DNA of 64,000 bases from Paenibacillus xylanivorans (GTDB taxonomy: Bacteria; Bacillota; Bacilli; Paenibacillales; Paenibacillaceae), in assembly GCF_001280595.1 (NCBI RefSeq), contig NZ_LITU01000059.1, positions 104,650-168,649 on the forward strand, read 5' to 3'. Below the pieces are notes generated by a model. The model was given only the letters and a program-made list of their open reading frames with translations, did no database searches and was not told the origin of the DNA. The position numbers and the translations under genes were made by a program. Positions 44,436 through 54,112 of this stretch are shown here, piece after piece (the first letter of the stretch is position 1; each line of letters starts with the position of its first letter).

Positions 44436-46865
44436 ATGAACGGAAATAAGGAAAAACTGGTTATCGTCGGAAACGGCATGGCAGGCATCAGTACAGTTGA
44501 ACAAATTTTAAAATTGAGTTCCCGGTTCGACATTACCGTCTTTGGCACAGAGCCCTATCCCAATTACAACCGGATTATGCTGTCCTATGTATTGGAAGGC
44601 AGCAAAACAGTTGATGATATTGTGCTCAATGATCTGCATTGGTATGAAGATTATGGTATCACCCTCCATACGGGTACAACTGTAACACGGATTGATTCCA
44701 AGAGCCATGAAGTCGTAACTGCGGAAGGCGCACGTTTCCCTTACGACAAAGCCATCATCGCAACCGGCTCCAGCTCCTTCATTCTTCCCGTACCGGGTCA
44801 TGACAAACAAGGAGTCGTCGGCTTCAGGGATATCGCGGATTGTAACGTCATGCTGGAAGCCGCGAAACAATATAAAAAAGCCGCTGTCATTGGAGGAGGT
44901 CTTCTCGGCCTCGAAGCTGCCAAAGGCTTGGTACAACTCGGCATGGAAGTCACTGTCGTGCATCTGATGGAGGATCTGATGGAACGCCAGCTTGACCCTC
45001 AGGCGTCCACGATGTTAAAGGCCGAACTTGAGCGACAGGGCATCCGATTCAAGATGGGTGCACAAACCGCAGAGCTTCTCGGGGGTGAACGGGTAGAAGG
45101 TATTCGTTTTGCCGACGATTCCGTGCTGAACATCGATTTTGTTGTCATGGCCGTAGGCATCAAACCCAATACGGGTGTAGCTCGGGATAGTGGCATAGAA
45201 GTTAACCGGGGCATTGTAGTGGATGACTATATGCAGACGTCACTGGATAATGTGTATTCCGTCGGAGAATGTACCGAACATCGTGGTGTATGCTACGGCC
45301 TTGTTGCCCCACTATTTGAACAGGGCATGATTCTGGCCAAACATATATGCGGCGTTGAGACAGCCCATTATGAAGGTTCTGTGGTATCCACGAAATTGAA
45401 AATTTCGGGCGTAGACGTCTTTTCGACCGGTGAATTTATTGACAGTCCCGAACATACGGTCATTGCACATAAGGACGACTGGAAACGCACATACAAAAAA
45501 ATTCTGCTTCGGGATAATATCATGGTTGGCGCTGTACTCTTTGGTGATATTACGGATTCTGCCGAATTACAGAAATTGATCAAACAACAGGCTGAGATGA
45601 CAGATGAACTGTATGCTTCAGTGATGAGCACAGGCTGCGGTGGGCACAAAAAAGCCGCATCCGTGGAAACCATGGCAGAAGACGAAATCGTCTGTGGATG
45701 TAACGGGGTAACCAAAGGAACCATTGTCGATGCCATTACGAATGAGGGATTGACCAGCGTAGACGAAATCAAAGCCTGTACGGGTGCAACCCGCTCCTGC
45801 GGTGGCTGCAAACCGGTTGTTGAACAGATTTTGCAATATGTGCTTGGAGACAACTTTACAGCGGGTACCAAACAGGGAATCTGTGGCTGTACCTCCCTCA
45901 GCCGGGATGAGATCGTAGCCAAGATCAGACAGAAAGGACTGCAAACGACCAAAGAGGTCATGCAAGTTCTGGGATGGAGTCAACCCGAAGGGTGTTCCAA
46001 ATGCCGCCCGGCCATTAACTATTACCTTGGCATGATTGCACCAGATACCCATGTGGATGAAAAGGAATCCCGTTTTGTCAACGAACGCATGAATGCCAAT
46101 ATTCAAAAAGACGGCACGTATACGGTTGTACCGCGCATGTATGGCGGAGTCACAACTCCGGAAGACCTGAAACGCATTGCCGACATTTCGGTCAAATACG
46201 ATGTAAAAGCTGTCAAAGTAACTGGAGGTCAGCGGCTGGATCTGATTGGAGTCAAAAAAGAAGATCTGCCCAAAGTCTGGGCTGAATTGGATATGCCTTC
46301 TGGGTATGCATACGCCAAATCGCTGCGTACAGTCAAAACATGTGTCGGCTCACAATTTTGCCGCTTTGGCACGCAGGATTCCATGGCGATGGGCGCTCTG
46401 CTAGAGCGCAAGTTTGAACGTCTGGATTTGCCTGCCAAGTTTAAATATGCCGTAAACGGTTGCCCTCGTAACTGTGCGGAGTCGTGTACGAAAGATATTG
46501 GTATCGTGGGCAACGACGGCGGCTGGGAAATATTTATTGGAGGCAACGGCGGCATCAAGGCCAGACTGGCCGACTCCTTGTGCAAGGTGAAGACCGATGA
46601 AGAATTAGTTGAGCTTTGTGGAGCGATTATGCAGCACTATCGGGAGACAGCCAACTACCTGGAGCGGACTTCCGAATGGGTGGAACGCATAGGTCTGGAG
46701 CAGATTCGAGCCGTTGTTGTCGATGACGTAAAAGAGCGTAAGGCGCTTATGGAACGAATCGAATTCGCTCTTGAGCAAGTGGAAGATCCTTGGAAAAAAG
46801 CACTGCGTAATGAGGAAGGCCAGAACAAATTATTCCATGGCATAGAAGTTTCTGCTCGACCATAG
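44436..46865 (+). CDS. nirB: Assimilatory/ammonifying nitrite reductase large subunit NirB
   Basis: NirB is the cytoplasmic NAD(P)H-dependent siroheme enzyme reducing nitrite to ammonium. The 809-residue protein has an FAD/NADH module (VGNGMAG 11–17, AVIGGGLLGLEAAKGL). Two BFD-like [2Fe-2S] domains start near 419 (CGCNGVTKG) and 482 (CGCTSLSRD). Siroheme/4Fe-4S sulfite-nitrite reductase halves carry TCVGSQFC near 634 and the cluster motif GCPRNCAESC near 675. ATG 44436 has AAAGGAGG. First gene of nirB–nirD–nirC, behind an FNR-type site, which suggests oxygen-limited induction. Confidence 0.95.
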   Translation: MNGNKEKLVIVGNGMAGISTVEQILKLSSRFDITVFGTEPYPNYNRIMLSYVLEGSKTVDDIVLNDLHWYEDYGITLHTGTTVTRIDSKSHEVVTAEGARFPYDKAIIATGSSSFILPVPGHDKQGVVGFRDIADCNVMLEAAKQYKKAAVIGGGLLGLEAAKGLVQLGMEVTVVHLMEDLMERQLDPQASTMLKAELERQGIRFKMGAQTAELLGGERVEGIRFADDSVLNIDFVVMAVGIKPNTGVARDSGIEVNRGIVVDDYMQTSLDNVYSVGECTEHRGVCYGLVAPLFEQGMILAKHICGVETAHYEGSVVSTKLKISGVDVFSTGEFIDSPEHTVIAHKDDWKRTYKKILLRDNIMVGAVLFGDITDSAELQKLIKQQAEMTDELYASVMSTGCGGHKKAASVETMAEDEIVCGCNGVTKGTIVDAITNEGLTSVDEIKACTGATRSCGGCKPVVEQILQYVLGDNFTAGTKQGICGCTSLSRDEIVAKIRQKGLQTTKEVMQVLGWSQPEGCSKCRPAINYYLGMIAPDTHVDEKESRFVNERMNANIQKDGTYTVVPRMYGGVTTPEDLKRIADISVKYDVKAVKVTGGQRLDLIGVKKEDLPKVWAELDMPSGYAYAKSLRTVKTCVGSQFCRFGTQDSMAMGALLERKFERLDLPAKFKYAVNGCPRNCAESCTKDIGIVGNDGGWEIFIGGNGGIKARLADSLCKVKTDEELVELCGAIMQHYRETANYLERTSEWVERIGLEQIRAVVVDDVKERKALMERIEFALEQVEDPWKKALRNEEGQNKLFHGIEVSARP

Positions 46866-46934
46866 TACCCTGTCTCGGCCATTATAATAGATATTGAGCC
46901 TCTAACGTAATCTGAAAATGAAGGAGATGTTCAT

Positions 46935-47261
46935 ATGACAACACAGCAATCTGCCATCTACTATCCTGCCGGAGAGATCGAAGAATTCCTGCCGCAGATT
47001 GGCAGAGTGGTTGATATTGAAGGCCATCAACTGGCTGTATTTCGCACCTCGGATGATAGCATCTTCGCTGCAGAAAATAAAAATCCTCATCCCAAGGGCG
47101 GACCACTGGCGGAAGGGATTGTCTCCGGGTATTATCTGTACGATCCGCTGTATGATTGGAAAATCGACTTAAACACAGGTCTTGTTCAGGCCCCCGATCA
47201 GGGACAAGTGCAGATGTATCCCGTGAAGATCGAGAACGGGCAGATCTGGATCGCTTTATAG
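46935..47261 (+). CDS. nirD: Nitrite reductase small subunit NirD
   Basis: The 108-residue Rieske-fold protein supports NirB. It aligns with Rieske domains (ENKNPHPKGGPLAEGIV…YDPLYDWKIDLNTG) but lacks the CxH and CxxH cluster ligands. This is normal for NirD. ATG 46935 has GAAGGAGAT; 69 bases after nirB. Confidence 0.93.
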   Translation: MTTQQSAIYYPAGEIEEFLPQIGRVVDIEGHQLAVFRTSDDSIFAAENKNPHPKGGPLAEGIVSGYYLYDPLYDWKIDLNTGLVQAPDQGQVQMYPVKIENGQIWIAL

Positions 47262-47314
47262 TTTGTAAGATTTTCACTGTCAACTAAAGATGCACCATAA
47301 TGGGGGAAATCGTC

Positions 47315-48097
47315 ATGTATACGTCAAATGTTGAAGGAATTATTGAAGCTGCGGTTAAAAAACGAGATCAAATGAACGCAAGCCTGCCACGTTACATGGT
47401 TGCAGCTTTGATGGCTGGCGCATATGTAGGCCTTGGCATCATTCTGATATTCAGTATCGGTGCCCCACTGCTTGCTGCTCAGTCCCCACTGCAAATGATG
47501 CTGATGGGCATGTCTTTTGGACTTGCCCTCACACTCGTCATCTTTGCCGGATCGGAGCTGTTTACAGGTAACAACATGTTCTTCACAATGAGCACCTTGG
47601 CAGGTCGGACTACTGTTCGGGATACCCTCAAAAACTGGGGGCTCGTCTTCCTAGGCAATCTGATCGGTGCCGTTCTGCTCAGCCTGCTCATTGTGGGCAG
47701 CGGCCTCCTCAAAACGGCTACACCGGAACATCTGCTGTTTGTCGTCTCTGCCAAAAAGATGGCCGCTCCCGTTAGCGAACTGTTCTTTCGAGGCATTCTT
47801 TGTAACTGGTTGGTCTGTCTGGCGATCTGGATGGCGGCCCGTTCAAAAGAAGATATTGCCAAACTCGTCCTCATCTGGTGGTGTCTGTACGCCTTTATCG
47901 CGAGTGGATATGAGCACAGCGTCGCCAATATGACCTTGCTATCCTTGTCCTGGTTGTTGCCAAACCACCCGGATACAATTACTCTGGCAGGCTGGATGCA
48001 TAACATGATTCCGGTCACGCTCGGTAATATTATCGGCGGTGCGCTGTTTGTAGGTATGGCATACTGGTTTGTTTCGCCCGTGAGGAAGAAAGGCTAG
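47315..48097 (+). CDS. nirC: Formate/nitrite transporter family channel (NirC-like)
   Basis: The 260-residue protein has six membrane segments and FNT-family motifs: AGAYVGLGI, FAGSELFTGNNMF, LGNLIGAVLLS, ILCNWLVCLAIWMA, SGYEHSVANM and TLGNIIGGALFVG. The context with nirBD indicates nitrite rather than formate. ATG 47315 follows GGGGGAAA; an in-frame ATG at 47300 has no site. Confidence 0.93.
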   Translation: MYTSNVEGIIEAAVKKRDQMNASLPRYMVAALMAGAYVGLGIILIFSIGAPLLAAQSPLQMMLMGMSFGLALTLVIFAGSELFTGNNMFFTMSTLAGRTTVRDTLKNWGLVFLGNLIGAVLLSLLIVGSGLLKTATPEHLLFVVSAKKMAAPVSELFFRGILCNWLVCLAIWMAARSKEDIAKLVLIWWCLYAFIASGYEHSVANMTLLSLSWLLPNHPDTITLAGWMHNMIPVTLGNIIGGALFVGMAYWFVSPVRKKG

Positions 48098-48161
48098 CCT
48101 AATTCCCATCCTTGTCACACCCGCAAGATCTTAAATAAACGGAAGTGAATAAACGCAAAAG

Positions 48162-48210
48162 ACCATCCGCTCTCTGATTCTACAATTAGGAGGACAGGAT
48201 GGTTTTTTTG
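48162..48210 (+). terminator. Terminator of the nir operon
   Basis: accatcc…ggatggt stem with a long partly paired loop, then ttttttt, 65 bases beyond nirC. Confidence 0.7.
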
Positions 48211-48322
48211 CTGTCTAGCGATTCGAATTCTACTTTACCTCAGACTTCATCAGGGTTAATCCGGAGTTGACATAACTAAGTTATAATTAGTGCATACTTA
48301 ACTAAAAAGGATGATCGCACAC

Positions 48323-48952
48323 ATGGGAATTCATACGTACTTTAGATCACTCAACGATCTCGAACGCATTATTCGTACCCCGGGAAAATTCAAGTTCGAG
48401 GAACACAGCGTGTCCGCCCACTCCTGGAAAGTCGTGCAATATGCCAAAACACTTGCCGATATTGAGGAACAACATGGGGTCACTATTGATTGGAAGAAAC
48501 TATACGAAATCACCAGCAGTCATGATTATGGCGAAATCTTCATCGGTGATATCAAAACACCAGTCAAACATTATTCACTAGAACTTCGTTCAATGCTGCA
48601 ACAGGTGGAAGAAGGCATGGTTGAGCATTTTATTAATGAAAATATTCCTGAAGAATTCCAGCCCATTTTCCGCAGACAGCTGCGTGAAGGCAAAGACAAC
48701 TCGGTTGAAGGACTCATCTTGGAAGTTGCCGATAAAATGGATCAGGTGTACGAAGCGTTTGCTGAACTGCAACGTGGTAATACTGAAAAGGAATTTATCG
48801 TGATGTACCGTTATGCCCTGATCAAAATCAAAAATATTGACCTCCACTGTGTACACTATTTCCTTGAACATATTCTCCCCGACATCATTGAGGAAGGCAA
48901 CCGCTCCCCATTTGATATTCGCCAAATTACGGAAGATGCTTTGTCACAATAA
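48323..48952 (+). CDS. YfbR-like HD-domain 5'-deoxynucleotidase
   Basis: The 209-residue HD phosphohydrolase has EEHSVSAHSWKVVQYA (first His ligand), SSHDYGEIFIGD (HD pair) and a later ADKMDQVYEAF Asp ligand, the YfbR/YGK1 layout. Such enzymes dephosphorylate dNMPs. ATG 48323 is chosen; the upstream ATG at 48311 overlaps the AAAGGA ribosome site. TTGACA at 48267 and alternating ACTAA/TTAGT pentamers lie upstream. Confidence 0.87.
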   Translation: MGIHTYFRSLNDLERIIRTPGKFKFEEHSVSAHSWKVVQYAKTLADIEEQHGVTIDWKKLYEITSSHDYGEIFIGDIKTPVKHYSLELRSMLQQVEEGMVEHFINENIPEEFQPIFRRQLREGKDNSVEGLILEVADKMDQVYEAFAELQRGNTEKEFIVMYRYALIKIKNIDLHCVHYFLEHILPDIIEEGNRSPFDIRQITEDALSQ

Positions 48953-49004
48953 TTAGCTCCAGTCATCGTGGTTCTTCCAGAGCCATGGACAGGGCTTTTT
49001 TTCG

Positions 49005-49763
49005 TTATTGTAACCTTTGGCGATACTCGCTGGGATACAATCCTGTCTTGTTTTTAAAAATACGGCTAAAATAATGGGAATCATTATATCCCACTGCCTT
49101 ACCTACTGTCTTGATATCCATATCTTCAAATACCGCAAGCATGCGCTTTGCTTCGTTGATTCGAAGCCCTGTCATGTATTTGAGCGGGGTTTCGCCCATC
49201 ACCTTTTTGAAACACTTCCCCAGGTAATCCACGCTAAAATGCATCTGTCCTGCCATGTCTTGCAAAGTAATCTCATGCATATAGTTCTGTTTCAGATAGA
49301 GCTTGACTGCCTCTGCAATATCCTCCGGCTTCACCTGTTCATCCAGCATTGCACTGACATGTGCCAGCGAATCCCCTGCACTGCCGAGCTTTAATTCCAT
49401 CGCATCCAGCAGCGATCGAAGCTGTTCTTCCGTGAGGGGTTTAAGCAGATAATCCTCCACCTTGTAACTGATCGCCTGACGTGCATACTCAAACTCATGA
49501 TGCCCGCTTAGGATCACGATCTTGACATGCGGATAGGCAAAATACAGATGTTTCGCCAGTTCCAACCCATTCATGACGGGCATCTGGATATCGGTAACGA
49601 CTAGATCAGGCACCGTATGTTCAATCAACTCCAATGCTTCCTGTCCATTCCTAGCCTCACCTATAACCTCAAACCGTGTGCCCAGCTCGCTGAATTTCCG
49701 GGATACGTTGCGGCGAATTAACGCCTCATCCTCCACAATAATGGTCCTATATGTCATCGCCAT
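49005..49763 (-). CDS. AraC-type response regulator (YesN-like)
   Basis: The 252-residue protein has a receiver domain with acidic pocket EDE near 11–13, phospho-acceptor D58 (LVVTDIQMP) and a Lys in LLKPLT. The C-terminal AraC DNA-binding domain (about 155–250) contains FSVDYLGKCFKKVMGETPLKYM and GYNDSHYFSRIFKNKTGLYPSEYR. ATG 49763 follows AAAGGAG; longer in-frame readings lie in the kinase gene. It starts five bases after the kinase stop and probably controls the divergent sugar transporter. Confidence 0.93.
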   Translation of the reverse strand: MAMTYRTIIVEDEALIRRNVSRKFSELGTRFEVIGEARNGQEALELIEHTVPDLVVTDIQMPVMNGLELAKHLYFAYPHVKIVILSGHHEFEYARQAISYKVEDYLLKPLTEEQLRSLLDAMELKLGSAGDSLAHVSAMLDEQVKPEDIAEAVKLYLKQNYMHEITLQDMAGQMHFSVDYLGKCFKKVMGETPLKYMTGLRINEAKRMLAVFEDMDIKTVGKAVGYNDSHYFSRIFKNKTGLYPSEYRQRLQ

Positions 49764-49767
49764 GAGT

Positions 49768-51648
49768 TTAACTGTGCTCCTTTCGAATGGAACCGCCAAT
49801 CGTAATGCTGACGCCGCCAGATGGTTTATTCGAAATATGCATATGTGCCGCTGAACCATACCATAATTTGAGTCTGATCCAGATGTTTTTCAATCCCATC
49901 CCGTTGATCTCAAGTTCAGGCATACGCTCCCATTCCTGTGATTGTTGTATGTACTGCTGGATGAGCGTAAGCGCCTCGGGTTCCATGCCAGGTCCGTTAT
50001 CTTCGACTGTGATTAGCCAGGTCTCCTGCTCGGTGTCCAGCTCTCCAATGATATGCAGCTTCCAGGGTGGTGTATCACGTAGTCCATATTTCATAACATT
50101 TTCCAGCAAAGGCTGAATCAGTAACATGGGGACCTGAAGATTTTTCATCGAGTCAGGAACATGGAATTCATAAAGCAGATCATCTTCGAACCGGATTTTC
50201 ATACACTCCAAATATCGCTCACAGTAGTCGATTTCTTTTTCCAATGGAACACCGCTTTTGTTCGGAGCCGAGATGTAACGCAGCATGGATGCGATGTGAC
50301 CACAGAACGCAACGATCTGTTCATTCATGCCCTCCTCCGCCATGATGCTGATGTTCGTAATGTTGTTATACAGAAAGTGAGGATTCATCTGAGACTGCAA
50401 CGCCAGCAACCTGGCATCCGTTTCTTGGGATTTGATCGCCAGCATGTCCTGAAAGGACTGCACAAGCTGTTTATTCAATTGAATAAACGTATCATTCAGC
50501 TCATCCATCTCACGGATGGACCCTGGATATTCCAACTTGAACAACTGACCAGAGTCCTGACCCGTGGTCAGATCGTGGACGCCTGTTTTCTGAATTATGC
50601 GCTGCAAACGATGGAGCGGTAAAGTGACACGTTTGGAGATCAGGTATGAGAGGAGCAAAATAAGAATCAAGGTAGCTAAAGTAGCCCCCATGAACAGAAG
50701 AGCCATGCGATTCAGATTCGCAAACAGGGATTGTTCGGACTGCATCACGATAACCGTCCATCCGGTCTCCTGCGAGGTGGTGTAGGTCATCATTTGCTTC
50801 GAATTCCCATTGGAATCTACCACTTCTTGCATCTTTCCTGGGGGATATTGATCGTTTCGAATCAAGTTAACCATGTCGGAATTGATTAATGTTAACGGAT
50901 GTTCATGGGACAAAAAAGGATATAAAAGCTCATTTCGTTCATTCAATACATAAACGCTCAGTTCTTTGTTCCCCACTTGCACATCATTCAAGTGCTGGAA
51001 CAGGGTTTCGGCATCCTGCAAAATTTCAACTACTCCTTGCGAGACATAATTTCCATCCTTATACACACGGGTAAGGGAGAGATATTGTTTGCCTGATTCC
51101 CCCTGCCCTGTTGGCATCGGTAAAGCCCCACCATCCAGTAAGCTAATGACACGCCAGCCATTGCGCCCCCACGTTTCCTTATACCACGGTCTTTGGGTTA
51201 GATCTACGGACAGCTGTCCATTGAACGAGCCAGCACCCAGCATGTTACCGTTCACATCATAGATATTGGCTTGTTTCGCTGTGTTGGAACTGCTAATGAT
51301 CGCTAGAATGACGTCAATCAGTGTCGTTGTATCCTTGTAAAATGCCGGGTCATTGGCCAGCGTCTGTTCATTGTCTTCCGCTGGAGATAAATAGTGACTG
51401 AAGTGCTCCTTAACGAGGTTAGAATATACGATGTTCATGGAGAAATTGTTCATTTTGACGATCTCCTGATCCAGATTGCCCACCATCGAGTTCCCCAACT
51501 GTTTTTGCTGTTCGGCACTGCGATTACGAATATCATTGGCAAGAAAGACATACAAGAGGCTGGCCACAATCAATGAAAAAACAATGAATACCGCAGAGTA
51601 GTAGGCGAACAGACTTTGCTGAAGCGTCCTGAATCGGTACTTAACCAT
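49768..51648 (-). CDS. Membrane sensor histidine kinase (YesM-like)
   Basis: The 626-residue kinase has an N-terminal membrane helix (about 13–35) and an extracellular Cache-like region of about 250 residues. A second membrane helix lies near 305–328, then HAMP. The His-kinase domain has the acceptor LQSQMNPHFLYNNITNISIM and the ATPase has VEDNGPGM. ATG 51648 has GAGGTG. It pairs with the AraC-type regulator and is divergent from a CUT1 sugar ABC transporter, the usual YesMN arrangement. Confidence 0.94.
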   Translation of the reverse strand: MVKYRFRTLQQSLFAYYSAVFIVFSLIVASLLYVFLANDIRNRSAEQQKQLGNSMVGNLDQEIVKMNNFSMNIVYSNLVKEHFSHYLSPAEDNEQTLANDPAFYKDTTTLIDVILAIISSSNTAKQANIYDVNGNMLGAGSFNGQLSVDLTQRPWYKETWGRNGWRVISLLDGGALPMPTGQGESGKQYLSLTRVYKDGNYVSQGVVEILQDAETLFQHLNDVQVGNKELSVYVLNERNELLYPFLSHEHPLTLINSDMVNLIRNDQYPPGKMQEVVDSNGNSKQMMTYTTSQETGWTVIVMQSEQSLFANLNRMALLFMGATLATLILILLLSYLISKRVTLPLHRLQRIIQKTGVHDLTTGQDSGQLFKLEYPGSIREMDELNDTFIQLNKQLVQSFQDMLAIKSQETDARLLALQSQMNPHFLYNNITNISIMAEEGMNEQIVAFCGHIASMLRYISAPNKSGVPLEKEIDYCERYLECMKIRFEDDLLYEFHVPDSMKNLQVPMLLIQPLLENVMKYGLRDTPPWKLHIIGELDTEQETWLITVEDNGPGMEPEALTLIQQYIQQSQEWERMPELEINGMGLKNIWIRLKLWYGSAAHMHISNKPSGGVSITIGGSIRKEHS

Positions 51649-51759
51649 CTCACACCTCATTATCGGATGATGTCTTGCAACTTACTCGAAAATGTCCACC
51701 CAATAGGACGCTTTTGTCTATTGAGCGCATTCTTCGTTCCGCGTAAAGTTATCCACATA

Positions 51760-51773
51760 AGAATACGCTTACA
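51760..51773. promoter_or_regulatory. Candidate cre (CcpA) site
   Basis: agaatacgcttaca matches the cre consensus TGWAANCGNTNWCA at 12 of 14 positions, 51 bases before the lipoprotein start codon. Catabolite repression of the sugar transporter would make sense. Confidence 0.35.
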
Positions 51774-51824
51774 TGAAGCGTTTCGGCAAGAGCTATTATT
51801 CTTTATTCCTTGGGAGGTTCATTG

Positions 51825-53126
51825 ATGAGAAAACGATTTCTATTATCCCTTGTAGGTGCGCTGTTGCTGTCCAGCCTGCTTCTTGCCGGGTGCAATTCCG
51901 GTGACTCTTCCGAAAGTTCAGGCAAAGTAACGCTAACGTTCGGAACAAGCCAGAGCGGCATTCCACGTACGGGAATCATGCAGACGATGGCGAAGGAGTA
52001 TGAGCAGGAAACGGGTGTGAAAATTGACTTTCAGGTGGTCCCTGACGCCCAGTGGCGTGACCTGATTAAGGTAAAGCTTGCTTCCGGCGAAGCACCCGAT
52101 ATTTTCAATGTTGATGTGGACCCTCTGAGCATGCCTGCCAACGTCAGACCTGAGGAAAATGCAATTGATTTGACCAATGAGGAATTTACAGGACGCATGT
52201 CCGAAGAGATTTTACCAACGGTTAGCCATAACGACAAGGTGTACGGGGTTTCTTTTGCACCATCGAAAATATGGTATGTGTACTATAACAAACGCATCTT
52301 TGATGAGCTCGGCATCCAGCCGCCAACATCCTACGCCGAATTCAAGGCGATCAGCCAGAAAATCAAGGACAAGGACATCATTCCGTTCTATCAGGCGCCT
52401 GCCAGCGGATGGTATCAGGTGCTGCCTTTGTTCGAAACCGGTCCGAACTATGAGCAATCTACGCCGGGAACGTACGAGAAGCTGAACACCAATGAGATGA
52501 AAGTCGCGGATTTGACGCAGCTCAAAACGGTCATTGAGCAGTTAAAGGAATTTGCGGATCTTGGTTACTTCGGCAAAGATTTTCTGTCTAACACGGTCGA
52601 GGCTGGAATTGAAGCCTTTGGTCAGGAGAAGGCAGCAATGCTGCTTCGGGTCCCGGGCACCGAAAAGGAAGTGTCTGAGGCTTATCCAGACATGAAGGAC
52701 AATATGGGATTTTTCGTGATGCCATGGGGCGATAATCAGACGATTGGTGTGAATCCCGGTGGTTCGGCTGCGATGTTTGGCAACAAAAACAGCAAGCACA
52801 CGGAAGAGGTACTGAAGTTTTTTCGGTGGATTACGGAGCATGATCATCTGCAGCGTGTATTCGATGGTGGTGAAGGCAATCTGACCATCTGCTGGCCCGA
52901 AATCGAACCGAAGCTGACACAGGACTATATCGATTATGAGAAAAATCATGAGAAAGGCACGGTCATGCAGGCTGCTGTGAAGTACATTGATCCGCAATGG
53001 ATGGATATCGGCAAGGATCTTTCCGGCATGTTCGCCGGAGCGATGACCCCGGATCAGATTCTGCAAAATATTGATAAACGCCGGGCTGAACAAGCCAAAG
53101 TGCTGAAGGATGAGGCGTGGCAATAA
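51825..53126 (+). CDS. Sugar ABC transporter substrate-binding lipoprotein
   Basis: The 433-residue family 1 extracellular binding protein has a lipoprotein signal ending LLLAGC with the lipid Cys at 23. Family segments include FQVVPDAQWRDLIKVKLASGEAPDIF and YGVSFAPSKIWYVYYNKRIFDELG. ATG 51825 has GGGAGG. It heads a transporter of the carbohydrate uptake 1 class with two permeases and no ATPase gene; a shared ATPase of the MsmX type would be expected elsewhere. The sugar cannot be told. Confidence 0.93.
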   Translation: MRKRFLLSLVGALLLSSLLLAGCNSGDSSESSGKVTLTFGTSQSGIPRTGIMQTMAKEYEQETGVKIDFQVVPDAQWRDLIKVKLASGEAPDIFNVDVDPLSMPANVRPEENAIDLTNEEFTGRMSEEILPTVSHNDKVYGVSFAPSKIWYVYYNKRIFDELGIQPPTSYAEFKAISQKIKDKDIIPFYQAPASGWYQVLPLFETGPNYEQSTPGTYEKLNTNEMKVADLTQLKTVIEQLKEFADLGYFGKDFLSNTVEAGIEAFGQEKAAMLLRVPGTEKEVSEAYPDMKDNMGFFVMPWGDNQTIGVNPGGSAAMFGNKNSKHTEEVLKFFRWITEHDHLQRVFDGGEGNLTICWPEIEPKLTQDYIDYEKNHEKGTVMQAAVKYIDPQWMDIGKDLSGMFAGAMTPDQILQNIDKRRAEQAKVLKDEAWQ

Positions 53127-53239
53127 CAACGCATATTCTGGATGAACACATGAGGCATGTGGCTGACCACCATTACATGCAGCGAGGTGAGGCACCATGC
53201 ACTCATGCATTTTGGCAGGAAGGACAGGTGTAACAGTTT

Positions 53240-54112
53240 ATGAATGTAAATAAGATATATCCCTGGTATTTCTCCTCCGGAGCGATTGTGCTGTATGTGC
53301 TGTTCATTGTCGCTCCCGCCCTGCTGGGCATCTATTATTCCTTCACCGACTGGAACAGCTACAGTTCGGAGAAGAATTTTGTTGGACTTGAGCATTTCCG
53401 CACCATTCTGGCGGGTGATCCAACGTATTTACTTTTTATCAAGAATACTGTCCTGTTCACCCTGATTACATCCATCGCCAAGACCGTACTGGGCTTGTTC
53501 CTGGCTCTGCTGCTGGTCAGCGGTGTAAAGGCCGCCAATCTGCACAGGATGATCATATTTTCACCCCAAGTACTGTCATTCCTGATTGTCGGCCTGGTCT
53601 TCAAAAGCCTGCTCGATCCCAACAACGGCTTCGTTAACGTAACCCTGCGTTCACTGGGGCTGGACGTTCTGGCCCAGAACTGGCTGGGTTCCCTGACCTG
53701 GGCCATGCCATCCATCATGGCGGTGGATACGTGGAAAGGCATGGGGTATATCATGGTGCTATTTATCGCCGGACTGCTCGCCATTCCTCGTGACTATTAT
53801 GAAGCGGCATCGATTGACGGTGCCGGCTTCTGGCAGAAGCTGTTTCGAATCACGATTCCGATGCTGATGCCTACAATCACGATCGCCACGGTGCTCAATA
53901 TTACGTACGGACTGCGGGTATTTGATGCGGTATATGTACTAACCAATGGGGGGCCAGGCAACGCGACAGATGTGATTAACACAGCAGTGTATTCCTCTTT
54001 TGCCAAAGGCTATTGGGGACTCGGCAGTGCATTATCCACGATTCTGTTTGTCATTATGGCGATCATCTCCTTCTTCATCATCCGTTTGATGAACCGAAAG
54101 GTGGAATACTAG
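53240..54112 (+). CDS. Sugar ABC transporter permease (MalF/UgpA type)
   Basis: The 290-residue inner-membrane protein has six membrane segments. The coupling EAA loop is YYEAASIDGAGFWQKLFRIT near 190, and it ends FIIRLMNRKVEY. ATG 53240 is 113 bases after the binding-protein gene. The stop is directly followed by the second permease's ATG. Confidence 0.93.
   Translation: MNVNKIYPWYFSSGAIVLYVLFIVAPALLGIYYSFTDWNSYSSEKNFVGLEHFRTILAGDPTYLLFIKNTVLFTLITSIAKTVLGLFLALLLVSGVKAANLHRMIIFSPQVLSFLIVGLVFKSLLDPNNGFVNVTLRSLGLDVLAQNWLGSLTWAMPSIMAVDTWKGMGYIMVLFIAGLLAIPRDYYEAASIDGAGFWQKLFRITIPMLMPTITIATVLNITYGLRVFDAVYVLTNGGPGNATDVINTAVYSSFAKGYWGLGSALSTILFVIMAIISFFIIRLMNRKVEY

Noticed and set aside
46229-46585. 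Minus-strand frames within nirB
   Set aside because: They lie wholly within the conserved siroheme-domain coding region and have no start signals.
51774-51790. Second cre-like sequence around atgaagcgtttcgg
   Set aside because: The AA-N-CG core cannot be aligned with the required TGW and NWCA flanks; fewer matches than the site at 51760–51773.
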